36,694 bases of DNA from Fibrobacterota bacterium (GTDB lineage: Bacteria; Fibrobacterota; Fibrobacteria; UBA11236): contig JAHFCH010000043.1 of the NCBI GenBank assembly GCA_023249635.1, positions 1 through 36,694 on the forward strand, in the 5' to 3' direction. A model generated the notes under the pieces. It ran no database searches and had not been told where the DNA came from. It saw only the letters and a program-made list of their open reading frames with translations. Numbering within the stretch: position 1 is the stretch's first letter; each line of letters begins with the position of its first letter. This document shows positions 7,962 to 15,876 of the stretch, piece after piece. A program made the position numbers and the translations under genes.

Positions 7962-7974
7962 TTGGAGAAATGAA

Positions 7975-8001
7975 AAAGGGGGCTCCCCACTGGCCCCCTT
8001 T
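7975..8001. terminator. bidirectional intrinsic terminator
   Basis: A 9-bp perfect stem (AAAGGGGGC / GCCCCCTTT) encloses a 9-base loop. On the minus strand the stem runs into five T residues (7977-7973), so it fits best as the end of the minus-strand gene at 8022. On the plus strand it is followed by TTTCTCC and can also stop the alkylation-repair message. Confidence 0.8.
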
Positions 8002-8021
8002 CTCCGCACGGTCACGAAAGC

Positions 8022-8360
8022 CTATTGCACCGGGGGCGCTACGTAGCTCCAATCCCAGGCGGCTTTTCCGGATTGGGCTTCCACCAGGGATTTCGATAAA
8101 GCGTTCTCGCATTTCTTGAGGAATTGCACGCGGGTTTCTTGCAGGGAACATTCCTTGCGCACCACGAAAATTTCCTTTTCGGCCTCGACCAGGTTGTAGA
8201 CGTACTGCCCCGGCAACCATTGGGAATAGTGGGACATCAGGCCTTCCAAGGTGGTGAAGGCGAAGGGCGCGGCGATCCCGGGTATCGGCAATGGAATGCC
8301 GGACGAAAGCAGGGATTGCGAGGGCGCGGGCGGCACGTAGGGCCTCGACGGGTCCATCAT
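8022..8360 (-). CDS. hypothetical protein
   Basis: From the ATG pair at 8360 this is a 112-residue protein. The first 30 residues are rich in Pro and Ser. The remainder is a mixed helix/strand segment (FTTLEGLMSHYSQWLPGQYVYNLVEAEKEIFVVRKEC and a basic helix with two Cys). I do not recognise the family. There is no signal peptide or membrane segment. An in-frame TTG at 8423 would add 21 residues, but its only purine-rich stretch is too close to serve as a ribosome site. Neither start has a good Shine-Dalgarno. Support that it is real comes from the clean terminator just past its stop and from the lack of another gene in this gap. Confidence 0.55.
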   Translation of the reverse strand: MMDPSRPYVPPAPSQSLLSSGIPLPIPGIAAPFAFTTLEGLMSHYSQWLPGQYVYNLVEAEKEIFVVRKECSLQETRVQFLKKCENALSKSLVEAQSGKAAWDWSYVAPPVQ

Positions 8361-8451
8361 ATTGGGAGTATTGGGGGCGGCGTCCGGGAGCGTCCAGGGG
8401 CGGCGGGCGGGGCGCGGACTCAAACCCCTCGAAAAGCCCTTGGGGCTAAAT

Positions 8452-8460
8452 TGCTATATT
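8452..8460 (+). promoter_or_regulatory. extended -10 promoter for yajC
   Basis: TGCTATATT matches the extended -10 form (TGn followed by TATATT). No -35 is visible at the usual distance, which is acceptable for this promoter type. The start would be near 8467, leaving a leader of about 32 bases that contains GAGG before the ATG at 8499. Confidence 0.45.
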
Positions 8461-8498
8461 GCACTATCGTCCAATTGCTCCCTTTGCGAGGAAAAAAC

Positions 8499-8783
8499 AT
8501 GCATTTGCAAGCTCCCGATATTCTCGTTTTCGTGGCCATGGCCGCCATCGTCTATTTCATGATTTTCCTGCCCAAAAGGAAGGAGCAACAAAGCTTCAGT
8601 AAAATGATAGAATCCCTTAAGAAGGGCGATCGCGTGCTGACCCATTCGGGCATGTACGGGGAAATCGCCTCCATCAAGGATGATATCGTGACCTTGAAAT
8701 TCCACGACGGCGTCCGCATCGACTTCAACAAGACCGCCATCTCGCGGGCCGTGGAGGAGAAAGCCGAAGCCAAGGCCGCCTGA
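8499..8783 (+). CDS. yajC: preprotein translocase subunit YajC
   Basis: This is a 94-residue protein with one amino-terminal membrane helix (ILVFVAMAAIVYFMIFLP) followed by RKEQQSFSKMIESLKKGDRVLTHSGMYGEIASI, the standard YajC signature. It is part of the SecDF-YajC accessory complex that helps Sec export. The ATG at 8499 has GAGG a few bases upstream; longer in-frame openings are not supported. secD and secF do not follow, as they do in many genomes; peptide deformylase comes next after 29 bases. Confidence 0.93.
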   Translation: MHLQAPDILVFVAMAAIVYFMIFLPKRKEQQSFSKMIESLKKGDRVLTHSGMYGEIASIKDDIVTLKFHDGVRIDFNKTAISRAVEEKAEAKAA

Positions 8784-8812
8784 AGGCCGCCCGGTTTCGC
8801 GAAGGATTTCCT

Positions 8813-9337
8813 ATGGTGCTTCCCATCTATCTCTACGGCCAGAAGGTACTGCGCAAACGCGCCACCGAGGTCGCCAAGGTGACTCCCGCCCTGACCAAGC
8901 TCGCCGAGGACATGCTCGAGACCATGTACAAGTCCGCCGGCATCGGTTTGGCCGCGCCCCAGGTAGGCCAGAGCATCCGCCTGATCGTGGTCGACATCAC
9001 CAGCGAAGAGGACGAGGAACGCAAGCCCTACCTGATGTTCAATCCCCAGGTGACCGTGAAGAAGGGCGCCTGCACAGCCGAAGAAGGCTGCCTCTCGGTG
9101 CCCGGAGTCTGGGCCGACGTGGAGCGCCCGGAAACCATCACGGTGGAATCGTTGGACAAGGACGGCAAGCGCCAGGTCCTGCGGGATATCGACGGGATTC
9201 TCGCGCGTTGCATCCAGCATGAGATCGATCATCTCGACGGCGTCCTGTTCGTCGACAAGATCTCCGCCACCGACCGCACGCTCAACGAGAGCAAGCTGAA
9301 GAAATTATCGAAAGACTCGAAGTCAGTACCGGCGTGA
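8813..9337 (+). CDS. def: peptide deformylase
   Basis: This is a 174-residue protein with all three family motifs: GIGLAAPQVG (43-52), EGCLSVPG with metal-ligand Cys93, and HEIDHLDG with His136, catalytic Glu137 and His140. It removes the formyl group from the initiator Met of new proteins using a divalent metal. AAGGA lies before the ATG. The stop overlaps the GTG start of the next gene by 4 bases. The usual partner fmt is not adjacent. Confidence 0.96.
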   Translation: MVLPIYLYGQKVLRKRATEVAKVTPALTKLAEDMLETMYKSAGIGLAAPQVGQSIRLIVVDITSEEDEERKPYLMFNPQVTVKKGACTAEEGCLSVPGVWADVERPETITVESLDKDGKRQVLRDIDGILARCIQHEIDHLDGVLFVDKISATDRTLNESKLKKLSKDSKSVPA

Positions 9338-10887
9338 ACCTTCCGCGCCTTCCGCTTTACGTCTCCGCCCTTTCCTGCCTCACCTTCCTTTCCTGCACGT
9401 CCACGGCTTCGCGCACGGCCGCGCCTGCGGCCCCCCCGCGGGCGGATACGGTTCCGGCGGAACAAGGCGGCTTCGAACCTCCCGGCGATTCGGCCCCGGC
9501 GGCCCAGGGGGAATTGCCCTTCCCCGAGGCCAGCGATACCCTGAGCTGGGACGTGGCCTATGCCGGACCGGAGTCGGCCGCCGACCTGGAAGCGTCCCAC
9601 CGCCCCGACTCTTCCAAGGGACAACCCAACGCCAACGCCAGGCCCCACCTGGCCCAGGCCCTGCCCCCCGTCTCCCGTCCCGAAGGCATCCGGCAAAAGA
9701 CCCGTCCCCGGGATTTGCCCGATCGTGTGCACGTGCTCTTGTTCCGCTCCCCCAAGCCCCTTTCCCTCTACTCCCTGGGGGAGATGCAGGTGATGGCCGA
9801 AGGCGTTTCCGACAACGCGGGTAACAAGAACGCTACCCTGGCGAAGCTGGCCCAGCTCAAGGGCCGCTTCGTGATCCGGCGCTCCGGCGGCGCCTTTTTG
9901 GTCGACCAGGGCGGCAAGACGGTCGCGACGCACGTGGCCAGGAGGCTGCGTCTCATCTCGGTGAACCCCTACAACCTCATCGACGTGGGGACCGGCGTGT
10001 ACCGCGGCGGCATGCACATCATCGCCGAAGCGGACGGGCAGATCGCCGCCGTGAACGTGCTGGGCGTGGAGGATTACCTGCGCGGGGTACTGCCCTACGA
10101 ACTGGGCAACATCGATCGGGAAGGCCTGGAAGCCCTCAAGGCGCAGGCCATCGTGGCGCGCACCTACGCTTACAAACGCATGTTGCACGCGCCTAACGCC
10201 GATTTCCATCTCTACAGCGACGTGCAGGATCAGGTCTACAAGGGCGTGCGCGGGGAATACCTGCTCTCGGATCGCGCCGTGTGGGAAACCCGCGGGATGG
10301 CGGTCACCTACAACGACAGCCTTGCCCAGTGCTACTACTTCTCGACCTGCGGCGGCCGCACCGCCAGCAAGCACGAGGTATGGGGCGGAGACAGCATCGC
10401 CTACCTGGTCTCGCGCCCGGACTCGGACGCCATGGGTGATCCCTTCTGCCAGAACTCCAAGTACATGTCCTGGACCCAGGAATGGAGCCAACCGCAACTG
10501 GCCGGCATCCTCAAGCGCAACCTGCGCTCGGCGGGAGTGCCGGATTACCCGTCCTTCTCCAGTATCGCGAATGTTACCGTGTCGCAACGCGCCTCCTGCG
10601 GACGCGCCCGCGTCTTGACCATCCAGACCGATCGCGGCCCGATAACCGTCAAGGGCGACAAGACGCGCTGGGCCCTGCGCCCTTCGGCCTCGGATGACAA
10701 GATCATGCCCAGTTCCTGGTTTTCCGTGAAGGCCGGCGGGGGGAAAATCTCGGTACAGGGAAAAGGCTTCGGCCACGGCGTGGGGATGTGCCAGATGGGC
10801 GCCATCGCCCGCTCCAAGGCCAACCAGAATTTCGTCCAGATCATCCGCGCCTATTTCCTGGGCGTGGACGTGGTCGAATTCAGATAA
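9334..10887 (+). CDS. SpoIID/LytB-domain lipoprotein
   Basis: This is a 517-residue protein. The amino terminus (MNLPRLPLYVSALSCLTFLSC) is a lipoprotein signal with Cys21 as the likely lipidated residue (LS-C). Residues 25-115 are a Pro/Ala-rich, low-complexity spacer. The SpoIID domain covers about 220-515: VLGVEDYLRGVLPYELG, LKAQAIVARTYA, YYFSTCGGRTA, and the closing GFGHGVGMCQMGA. SpoIID-type domains bind or cleave peptidoglycan (lytic transglycosylase in spore formers, amidase enhancer in LytB). In a bacterium that shows no sign of sporulation, a cell-wall remodelling role at the outer membrane is likely. The GTG start overlaps the def stop (GTGA), so the two are translationally coupled. 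Confidence 0.88.
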   Translation: MNLPRLPLYVSALSCLTFLSCTSTASRTAAPAAPPRADTVPAEQGGFEPPGDSAPAAQGELPFPEASDTLSWDVAYAGPESAADLEASHRPDSSKGQPNANARPHLAQALPPVSRPEGIRQKTRPRDLPDRVHVLLFRSPKPLSLYSLGEMQVMAEGVSDNAGNKNATLAKLAQLKGRFVIRRSGGAFLVDQGGKTVATHVARRLRLISVNPYNLIDVGTGVYRGGMHIIAEADGQIAAVNVLGVEDYLRGVLPYELGNIDREGLEALKAQAIVARTYAYKRMLHAPNADFHLYSDVQDQVYKGVRGEYLLSDRAVWETRGMAVTYNDSLAQCYYFSTCGGRTASKHEVWGGDSIAYLVSRPDSDAMGDPFCQNSKYMSWTQEWSQPQLAGILKRNLRSAGVPDYPSFSSIANVTVSQRASCGRARVLTIQTDRGPITVKGDKTRWALRPSASDDKIMPSSWFSVKAGGGKISVQGKGFGHGVGMCQMGAIARSKANQNFVQIIRAYFLGVDVVEFR

Positions 10888-10893
10888 CCGCTT

Positions 10894-11094
10894 TTAGCCT
10901 CCGCCCAGGAACTTCACGATCTCCACCTCGTCGCCTTCCTTCAGGAAGGTTTCCGCCCAGGCCGCCTTGGGCGGCACCTGACGGTTCAGTTCGATCACGA
11001 CCTGTTCGGGCTTCAGTTGGTAGGAATTGAGCAGGGCAACCAGGCTGAGGCCCGATGCGAGCTCAGCCAAGTCGCCATTCACTTTCACGCGCAT
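10894..11094 (-). CDS. thiS: sulfur carrier protein ThiS
   Basis: This is a 66-residue ubiquitin-fold protein. The MRVKVNG start, the NRQVPPKAAWAETFLKEGDEVEIVKFLGGG tail and the terminal Gly-Gly(-Gly) are the ThiS pattern; the C-terminal glycine is adenylylated and then thiocarboxylated to deliver sulfur for the thiazole of thiamine. No thiF, thiG, thiH or thiC is nearby, so it is an orphan in this window. No TPP riboswitch is seen upstream. It lies 66 bases after an unknown basic protein on the same strand. A GGGAGG stretch lies about 19 bases before the ATG, too far to be its ribosome site. Confidence 0.85.
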   Translation of the reverse strand: MRVKVNGDLAELASGLSLVALLNSYQLKPEQVVIELNRQVPPKAAWAETFLKEGDEVEIVKFLGGG

Positions 11095-11160
11095 CCCAGG
11101 GATCTAGCTATTCCCTCCCGCCGCCGTCCAAGGCCCGCGGTTGCGGACCCCGGGAATCGG

Positions 11161-11688
11161 CTATGCGGCGGCCTGCAGCCGGGGCCGCTCGGGGAATTCC
11201 CGATCGAACATCCCCCAGCGGTGTTGGATGGACTTGGCAAGCCCCGGCTCCTCCAGTGCCTTGCGGATGGCCTCCTTGTAACGGTGGCCCTCCCGGTACA
11301 CTTCGGACTCCAGCACTTCGCGGAAAAAACCCATGGCAACAAGGGTATGGATGGTACGCGAGCGGCTGGCCTTGGCGATGAAGCCGTCCAGGTCGCGGGT
11401 GTTGTTCAATTCGGATTTCACCTTGCGGAGCTGCGAGGCCAACAGGGCCTTGCGCTTGTCCGCGCCGCTTTCCAGCATCCGACGCTCGTTCTTCTTTCTC
11501 GCATCCAGATCCAGGAACAACTCCGGATCATGCATGCCGGCCTGCAAATGCTCCTTGATGCGCGCGCGTTCGATCTGATGATCTCGGCGCTTCTCCTTCC
11601 GCTTCAGCTTGCGTAAAGCCTTGGCGGGAATCCATGGGGCCGATTCGGGATCGGAATAAGAAGGGTTGGACGGGTTCGTATCGAGCAT
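11161..11688 (-). CDS. hypothetical basic, helical protein
   Basis: This is a 175-residue protein with a strong ribosome site (GGAGGT, 6 bases before the ATG). It is very rich in Lys, Arg and Glu, almost all helical by eye (KALRKLKRKEKRRDHQIERARIKEHL; KRKALLASQLRKVKSELNN), with no signal peptide or membrane span. I do not recognise the family. The charge pattern suggests nucleic-acid or ribosome binding, but that is only inference. thiS follows on the same strand. A 9-bp inverted repeat (11738-11760) and a weak promoter-like pair, TTGGGC (11733-11728) with TTTATG (11710-11705), precede it. Confidence 0.75.
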   Translation of the reverse strand: MLDTNPSNPSYSDPESAPWIPAKALRKLKRKEKRRDHQIERARIKEHLQAGMHDPELFLDLDARKKNERRMLESGADKRKALLASQLRKVKSELNNTRDLDGFIAKASRSRTIHTLVAMGFFREVLESEVYREGHRYKEAIRKALEEPGLAKSIQHRWGMFDREFPERPRLQAAA

Positions 11689-11737
11689 AGTCGCACCTCC
11701 CTGCCATAAATGTCCTCATTTTTTCGGGCCCAATCCA

Positions 11738-11760
11738 CCATTTTGATCGTTTCAAAATGG
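11738..11760. promoter_or_regulatory. inverted repeat, possible operator
   Basis: CCATTTTGA and TCAAAATGG form a perfect 9-bp inverted repeat with a 5-base spacer. It lies about 50 bases upstream of the basic-protein gene and just upstream of a weak minus-strand -35/-10 pair. It could be an operator or a small hairpin. The rest of the 326-base gap (11689-12014) between the divergent genes holds nothing else I can identify except the ribosome site AAGGA before 12015. Confidence 0.4.
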
Positions 11761-12014
11761 CCGCTTTCGCCCGGGGAACGGGCTGAAATCCGGCTACGGA
11801 TATTCCATCTTCCGTGGGATCAATGCGTTAGGGGCCGGTGGAGAAAGGGCAGCTTCGGAACCTTCTGTTCAAGCCCGGGTAAATTTCTCCGCCGGAGAGC
11901 GCTTCGTAGCGCCGATGGAACACCCGGCCGGTTACACCGGGGTAGATTGCCCGCGGTACCAGTCGTCCGTCTTTGCCTTTGTTCGCAGCCTTCCCACTCT
12001 CGAAAGGAATCAAG

Positions 12015-13004
12015 ATGCTCATGAACAGGAATTCCGCCGCCGTCCTCTTCGCATCGGCCGGCCTGGCGATCGCGCTCCTGGCCTGCAACCAAACCGATCG
12101 GGTCGCCGCGCCGGAAGGCACGGGAACGACCGGGGTCGATATGCCCGCGGGCCCGCCGACTCCATTCGAGAATGCGCTGACGGATCTCAAACGCGCGGAA
12201 ACCGATCCGGACCGCGTGGACGCGGGCATCCGGGATCTCATGAGCCGCTATGGGTATCCCGTGTCGGAAGGCGCGGGCGCGCCGCTTGTCCCGCTCGGCA
12301 AGGCGGTCGCGGCCCAGGCCGTGAGCGGTTGGAAAACCGCCAAGTATTTCCAGTTCGGAATCGACCTGGTAATCTACGGGACCGTCACGGTACCGGTGAA
12401 CGGCACGCTCATCGTGCAAACCTCGCATCCCGCCGGCAGTACCACGGATCCTTACCTCATCGCGTTCTATAAGACCGGCAACGCCAACTATACCCAGACC
12501 AAGGTGGTGGGCTCGTCCGATGACGTTATCGGCACGGACGCCAAGTTCGTATGGGTCAATAACTCGGGCGCGAGCCGGGTCGTGACGTATATCGCATGCG
12601 GCTATAACACGAGCCTGCGCGGCCCGGGCTCGGTCCTGGTCCAATGCACGGGTCTGGCCGACAAGACCGTGAGCGGATACATGGGCGGCGTCCTGGTCCG
12701 CCAGAATATGGCGAAGGATATCGTCGGGTGCTCGCCCCTCTCCAAAACCAGCCTCTCCCTCTACATCCAGACTGCCGGCGCCGACGGGAATGGCGCCGTG
12801 GCCGTCAACGAGGCCACCATGCGGGGCGCGTACATCTACGAAACCGCGGTAACGGTACAACTGGCCGATCCCATGCCCTATGCCGCGCACAACGTTGTGC
12901 TGGGTTTTTCGCGGGGCCTGGACGGCTTTCCCTGCGGCAAGAATACCTGCTACGAGTCCATCAGCTACTACACCTACCAGCTCGATTACCACACTTGTCC
13001 CTGA
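12015..13004 (+). CDS. hypothetical lipoprotein
   Basis: This is a 329-residue protein. MLMNRNSAAVLFASAGLAIALLAC is a lipoprotein signal with LLAC|N. AAAGGA lies 6 bases before the ATG; an upstream in-frame ATG at 11973 would put a non-signal stretch first and is rejected. The mature part opens with a Gly/Pro/Thr-rich linker. A beta-rich region follows (GTVTVPVNGTLIVQTSHPAGSTTDPYL ... VTYIACGYN) that recalls pre-peptidase C-terminal-type beta-sandwiches. It contains six cysteines after the lipid site, possibly disulphide-paired. I do not recognise a specific family. The gene stands alone. Confidence 0.72.
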   Translation: MLMNRNSAAVLFASAGLAIALLACNQTDRVAAPEGTGTTGVDMPAGPPTPFENALTDLKRAETDPDRVDAGIRDLMSRYGYPVSEGAGAPLVPLGKAVAAQAVSGWKTAKYFQFGIDLVIYGTVTVPVNGTLIVQTSHPAGSTTDPYLIAFYKTGNANYTQTKVVGSSDDVIGTDAKFVWVNNSGASRVVTYIACGYNTSLRGPGSVLVQCTGLADKTVSGYMGGVLVRQNMAKDIVGCSPLSKTSLSLYIQTAGADGNGAVAVNEATMRGAYIYETAVTVQLADPMPYAAHNVVLGFSRGLDGFPCGKNTCYESISYYTYQLDYHTCP

Positions 13005-13020
13005 TTCGGCCCGCCTGCGG

Positions 13021-13066
13021 GCTCGGCTTGTCGCTCGGCTTGTCGCTCGCCTTGTAAAAGGCGGGC
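13021..13066 (+). repeat. three 12-bp tandem repeats running into a GTAA-loop hairpin
   Basis: GCTCGGCTTGTC occurs twice in tandem (13021-13032, 13033-13044), and a third copy with two changes (GCTCGCCTTGTA) follows at 13045-13056. The third copy is also the left arm of a hairpin, 13045-13053 with 13058-13066, with a GTAA tetraloop of GNRA type. It lies 17 bases after the lipoprotein stop and could act as its transcription end, though no T run follows. A second perfect 7-bp inverted repeat (TTGCGGC/GCCGCAA) is at 13073-13087. Confidence 0.6.
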
Positions 13067-13191
13067 TTCTGCTTGCGGCGGCCGCAATGCCGGCGCCTGC
13101 GGACGCTTGAGAGTGCGCCCGAGGCGCCCAGTTCCTCCCGGTTACTCCCGATTCCTGACTATATTGGGGAAAACCACCCAGCGAGACAGTC

Positions 13192-15876
13192 ATGGAAAGC
13201 CGATATTCCCCCCAGGACATTGAAGAGAAATGGTACCGCACCTGGCAGGACGCCGGGGCGTTCAAACCGCAGGGGAATGGTAAGCCTTTTACCATCGTCA
13301 TCCCGCCGCCCAACGTAACCGGCGCGCTCCACATGGGCCATGCCCTGAACAATACCCTGCAAGACGTACTCACGCGCTTCAAGCGTCTGCAAGGCTATCG
13401 CACCTTGTGGCAACCCGGCACCGATCATGCGGGTATCGCGACGCAGTCCGTGGTCGAAAAGCAATTGGCCAAGCAGAAAATCACCCGCCATGATCTCGGC
13501 CGCGAGAAGTTCGTGGCCAAGGTGTGGGAATGGAAGAACGAGTACGGCGATCGCATCGTGAACCAGCTGATGCGCCTGGGAAGTTCGTGCGATTGGTCGC
13601 GCCTGCGCTTTACCATGGACGAGGGGCTTTCGAAAGCGGTGCGGGAAGTATTCGTGCGCCTGCACGAGGACGGGCTCATCTACCGCGGTACGCGGCTCAT
13701 CAACTGGTGCCCGGCCCTGCAGACCGCGCTGGCCGACGAAGAGGTGGAGAACAAGGATAGCCAAGGGCATTTCTGGTCCATCCGTTATCCGCTGGCGGAT
13801 GATCCCACCCAATCGATTACGGTATCGACCACGCGGCCCGAGACCATGTTCGGAGACGTGGCCGTGGCCGTGAACGGCGAGGACGAGCGCTATAAGCATC
13901 TGATCGGCAAGCAGGTGATGCTGCCGGGAACGAACCGGACCATTCCCGTGATCGCGGACGAGCATGCCGATCCGACCAAGGGCACGGGCGCGGTAAAGAT
14001 CACGCCGGCGCATGACTTCAACGATTACGAAGTCGGCCAGCGCCACAACCTCAAGCCCATCATCGCCATGAACCTGGACGCCACCCTGAACCATCAGGCG
14101 GGCAAGTACCAGGGCATGAACCGCTTCGACGCGCGCAAGGCCGTAGTGGCCGACCTGGATGCCGCGGGACTATTGGCCTCGGTGGAAGATCGCGTGGTAT
14201 CCCTGCCCCGTTGTTACCGCTCCGACGATATCGTGGAACCGTACCTGTTGGATCAATGGTTCGTGAACATGAAGCCCCTGGCCATTCCCGCGCTGGAAGC
14301 GGTGGCCAAAGACGAGACGCGCTTTATTCCCGCGCGCTACAGCAAGACCTATCGCGATTGGCTGGAGCCCTTCAAGGACTGGTGTATCTCGCGCCAGCTA
14401 TGGTGGGGACATCAGATTCCCGCTTGGTACCTGGTGAGCGAGACGGAAGGCAAGAAGCGCCAGGATACGCCCTTCGTAGTGGCGCGCAGCGAAGCCGAGG
14501 CGCAGGCGCAGGCCGATGCGAAGTATGGCAAGGGTGCCAAGCTGGTGCAGGAAGAGGACGTGCTCGACACCTGGTTCTCGAGCGCCTTGTGGCCGTTCAG
14601 CACCTTGGGTTGGCCCGACAAGACGCCGGAGCTGGCGGCTCACTATCCCACCGACGTGCTGGTGACCGATCGCGGCATCATCTATTTCTGGGTGGCGCGC
14701 ATGATCTTCTCCGGGCTCAAGTTCCTGGGCAAGGCGCCGTTCCATAGCGTGTACATCCACGGCACCATCCTGGACGAAAAGGGCCAGCGCATGTCGAAGT
14801 CGAAAGGCAACGGCATCGATCCCATCGAGATGATCGGCAAGTACGGCGCGGATGCGGTGCGCTTCGCGCTGATGATCCTGACCACGGAAGGCCAGGACAT
14901 CAAGCTTTCGCCAGTGAAGTTCGAGACCGGGCGCAACTTCGCCAACAAGCTTTGGAACGCCGTACGTTTCGTGCATCCCCACTTGGATGGGAATCGCGTG
15001 GCCTTGGATGCCGGCAAGCTGCATCTGGCCGATCGCTGGATCCTGGCGCGCTTGGACGAGACCATCCGGACGGTGACGGAAAGCCTGGAGCCCCGCGGCG
15101 CGGACGGCTCTTCGGGCCTGCGCTTCTCGGAAGCCGCCCAGGCCTTGTACCGGTTTACCTGGGACGATTTCTGTTCGAACTATCTGGAGATCCGCAAGAA
15201 GGTGATCACGGCGGAAGGGGCTTCTCCGGAAAAGCAGCAGGCCGTGTCCGTGTTCGCGACCGTGTTGGAAAAGCTGATCACGCTTCTGCATCCCTTCATG
15301 CCCTTTATCACGGAAGAAATCCATACCGCCATCGGCGGCACGGGAATGCTTATTACGGCGAAGTGGCCCGAGACGGGCAAACCCTCCGCCGGCGCGGACG
15401 CCGATCTGAAGGCGATGGAGACCCTGCTCAAGATCGTCGAAGTGGTGCGTTCCATCCGCGGCGAATACACCATTCCGCCTTCCCAGGCGACGGATTTGAT
15501 TTTCGCGTGCGATACCCCGGTATTGCAGGACCTGCTCGCCAAGTACGGCGACATTCTCGGAAACCTGGATAAAGTGGTGGTGAAGCAGGTTGCGCCCAAC
15601 GCGGCCAAGCCCGCGTTCTCAGCCGCCGGCATCGTTCCGGGCGGGCGCGTGTTCATCCCCTTGGAAGGCATTCTCGATCCCGCCCAGGAGAAGGTGCGCC
15701 TGACCAAGGAACTCGGGAAGGCGGAAAACTTCCTGGCCTCCCAGGAGAAGAAGCTGTCGAACGAGAGCTTCGTGAAGAGCGCTCCGGCCGATGTGGTGGA
15801 AGGCGAGCGCGTGAAGCTGGCCAGCCAGAAGGAGCGCATCGTGAAGCTTAAGGAAGCCCTGGCGGATCTAGGGTAG
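13192..15876 (+). CDS. valS: valyl-tRNA synthetase
   Basis: This is an 894-residue class I synthetase. The HIGH motif is HMGH (47-50) inside PPPNVTGALHMGHALN, which is specific to ValRS. The KMSKS loop is RMSKS (533-537) in DEKGQRMSKSKGNGIDPIE. The editing (CP1) domain lies around 190-340, with an ATG-free insertion of normal size. The end is a Lys/Glu-rich coiled-coil tRNA arm (KVRLTKELGKAENFLASQEKKL). It charges tRNA-Val and hydrolyses Thr-tRNA-Val. Length is normal. TATATT at 13162-13167 may be its -10. The 3' end overlaps the convergent minus-strand gene by 9 bases. Confidence 0.97.
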   Translation: MESRYSPQDIEEKWYRTWQDAGAFKPQGNGKPFTIVIPPPNVTGALHMGHALNNTLQDVLTRFKRLQGYRTLWQPGTDHAGIATQSVVEKQLAKQKITRHDLGREKFVAKVWEWKNEYGDRIVNQLMRLGSSCDWSRLRFTMDEGLSKAVREVFVRLHEDGLIYRGTRLINWCPALQTALADEEVENKDSQGHFWSIRYPLADDPTQSITVSTTRPETMFGDVAVAVNGEDERYKHLIGKQVMLPGTNRTIPVIADEHADPTKGTGAVKITPAHDFNDYEVGQRHNLKPIIAMNLDATLNHQAGKYQGMNRFDARKAVVADLDAAGLLASVEDRVVSLPRCYRSDDIVEPYLLDQWFVNMKPLAIPALEAVAKDETRFIPARYSKTYRDWLEPFKDWCISRQLWWGHQIPAWYLVSETEGKKRQDTPFVVARSEAEAQAQADAKYGKGAKLVQEEDVLDTWFSSALWPFSTLGWPDKTPELAAHYPTDVLVTDRGIIYFWVARMIFSGLKFLGKAPFHSVYIHGTILDEKGQRMSKSKGNGIDPIEMIGKYGADAVRFALMILTTEGQDIKLSPVKFETGRNFANKLWNAVRFVHPHLDGNRVALDAGKLHLADRWILARLDETIRTVTESLEPRGADGSSGLRFSEAAQALYRFTWDDFCSNYLEIRKKVITAEGASPEKQQAVSVFATVLEKLITLLHPFMPFITEEIHTAIGGTGMLITAKWPETGKPSAGADADLKAMETLLKIVEVVRSIRGEYTIPPSQATDLIFACDTPVLQDLLAKYGDILGNLDKVVVKQVAPNAAKPAFSAAGIVPGGRVFIPLEGILDPAQEKVRLTKELGKAENFLASQEKKLSNESFVKSAPADVVEGERVKLASQKERIVKLKEALADLG

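Noticed and set aside
9229-10776. 515-codon open frame antisense to the SpoIID-domain gene
   Set aside because: It is rich in His, Gly and Val as expected from a reversed GC-rich gene, lies over a recognised domain and has no motifs.
11820-13382. 520-codon minus-strand open frame over the lipoprotein and valS start
   Set aside because: It covers parts of two well-supported genes on the other strand and shows no recognisable domain.
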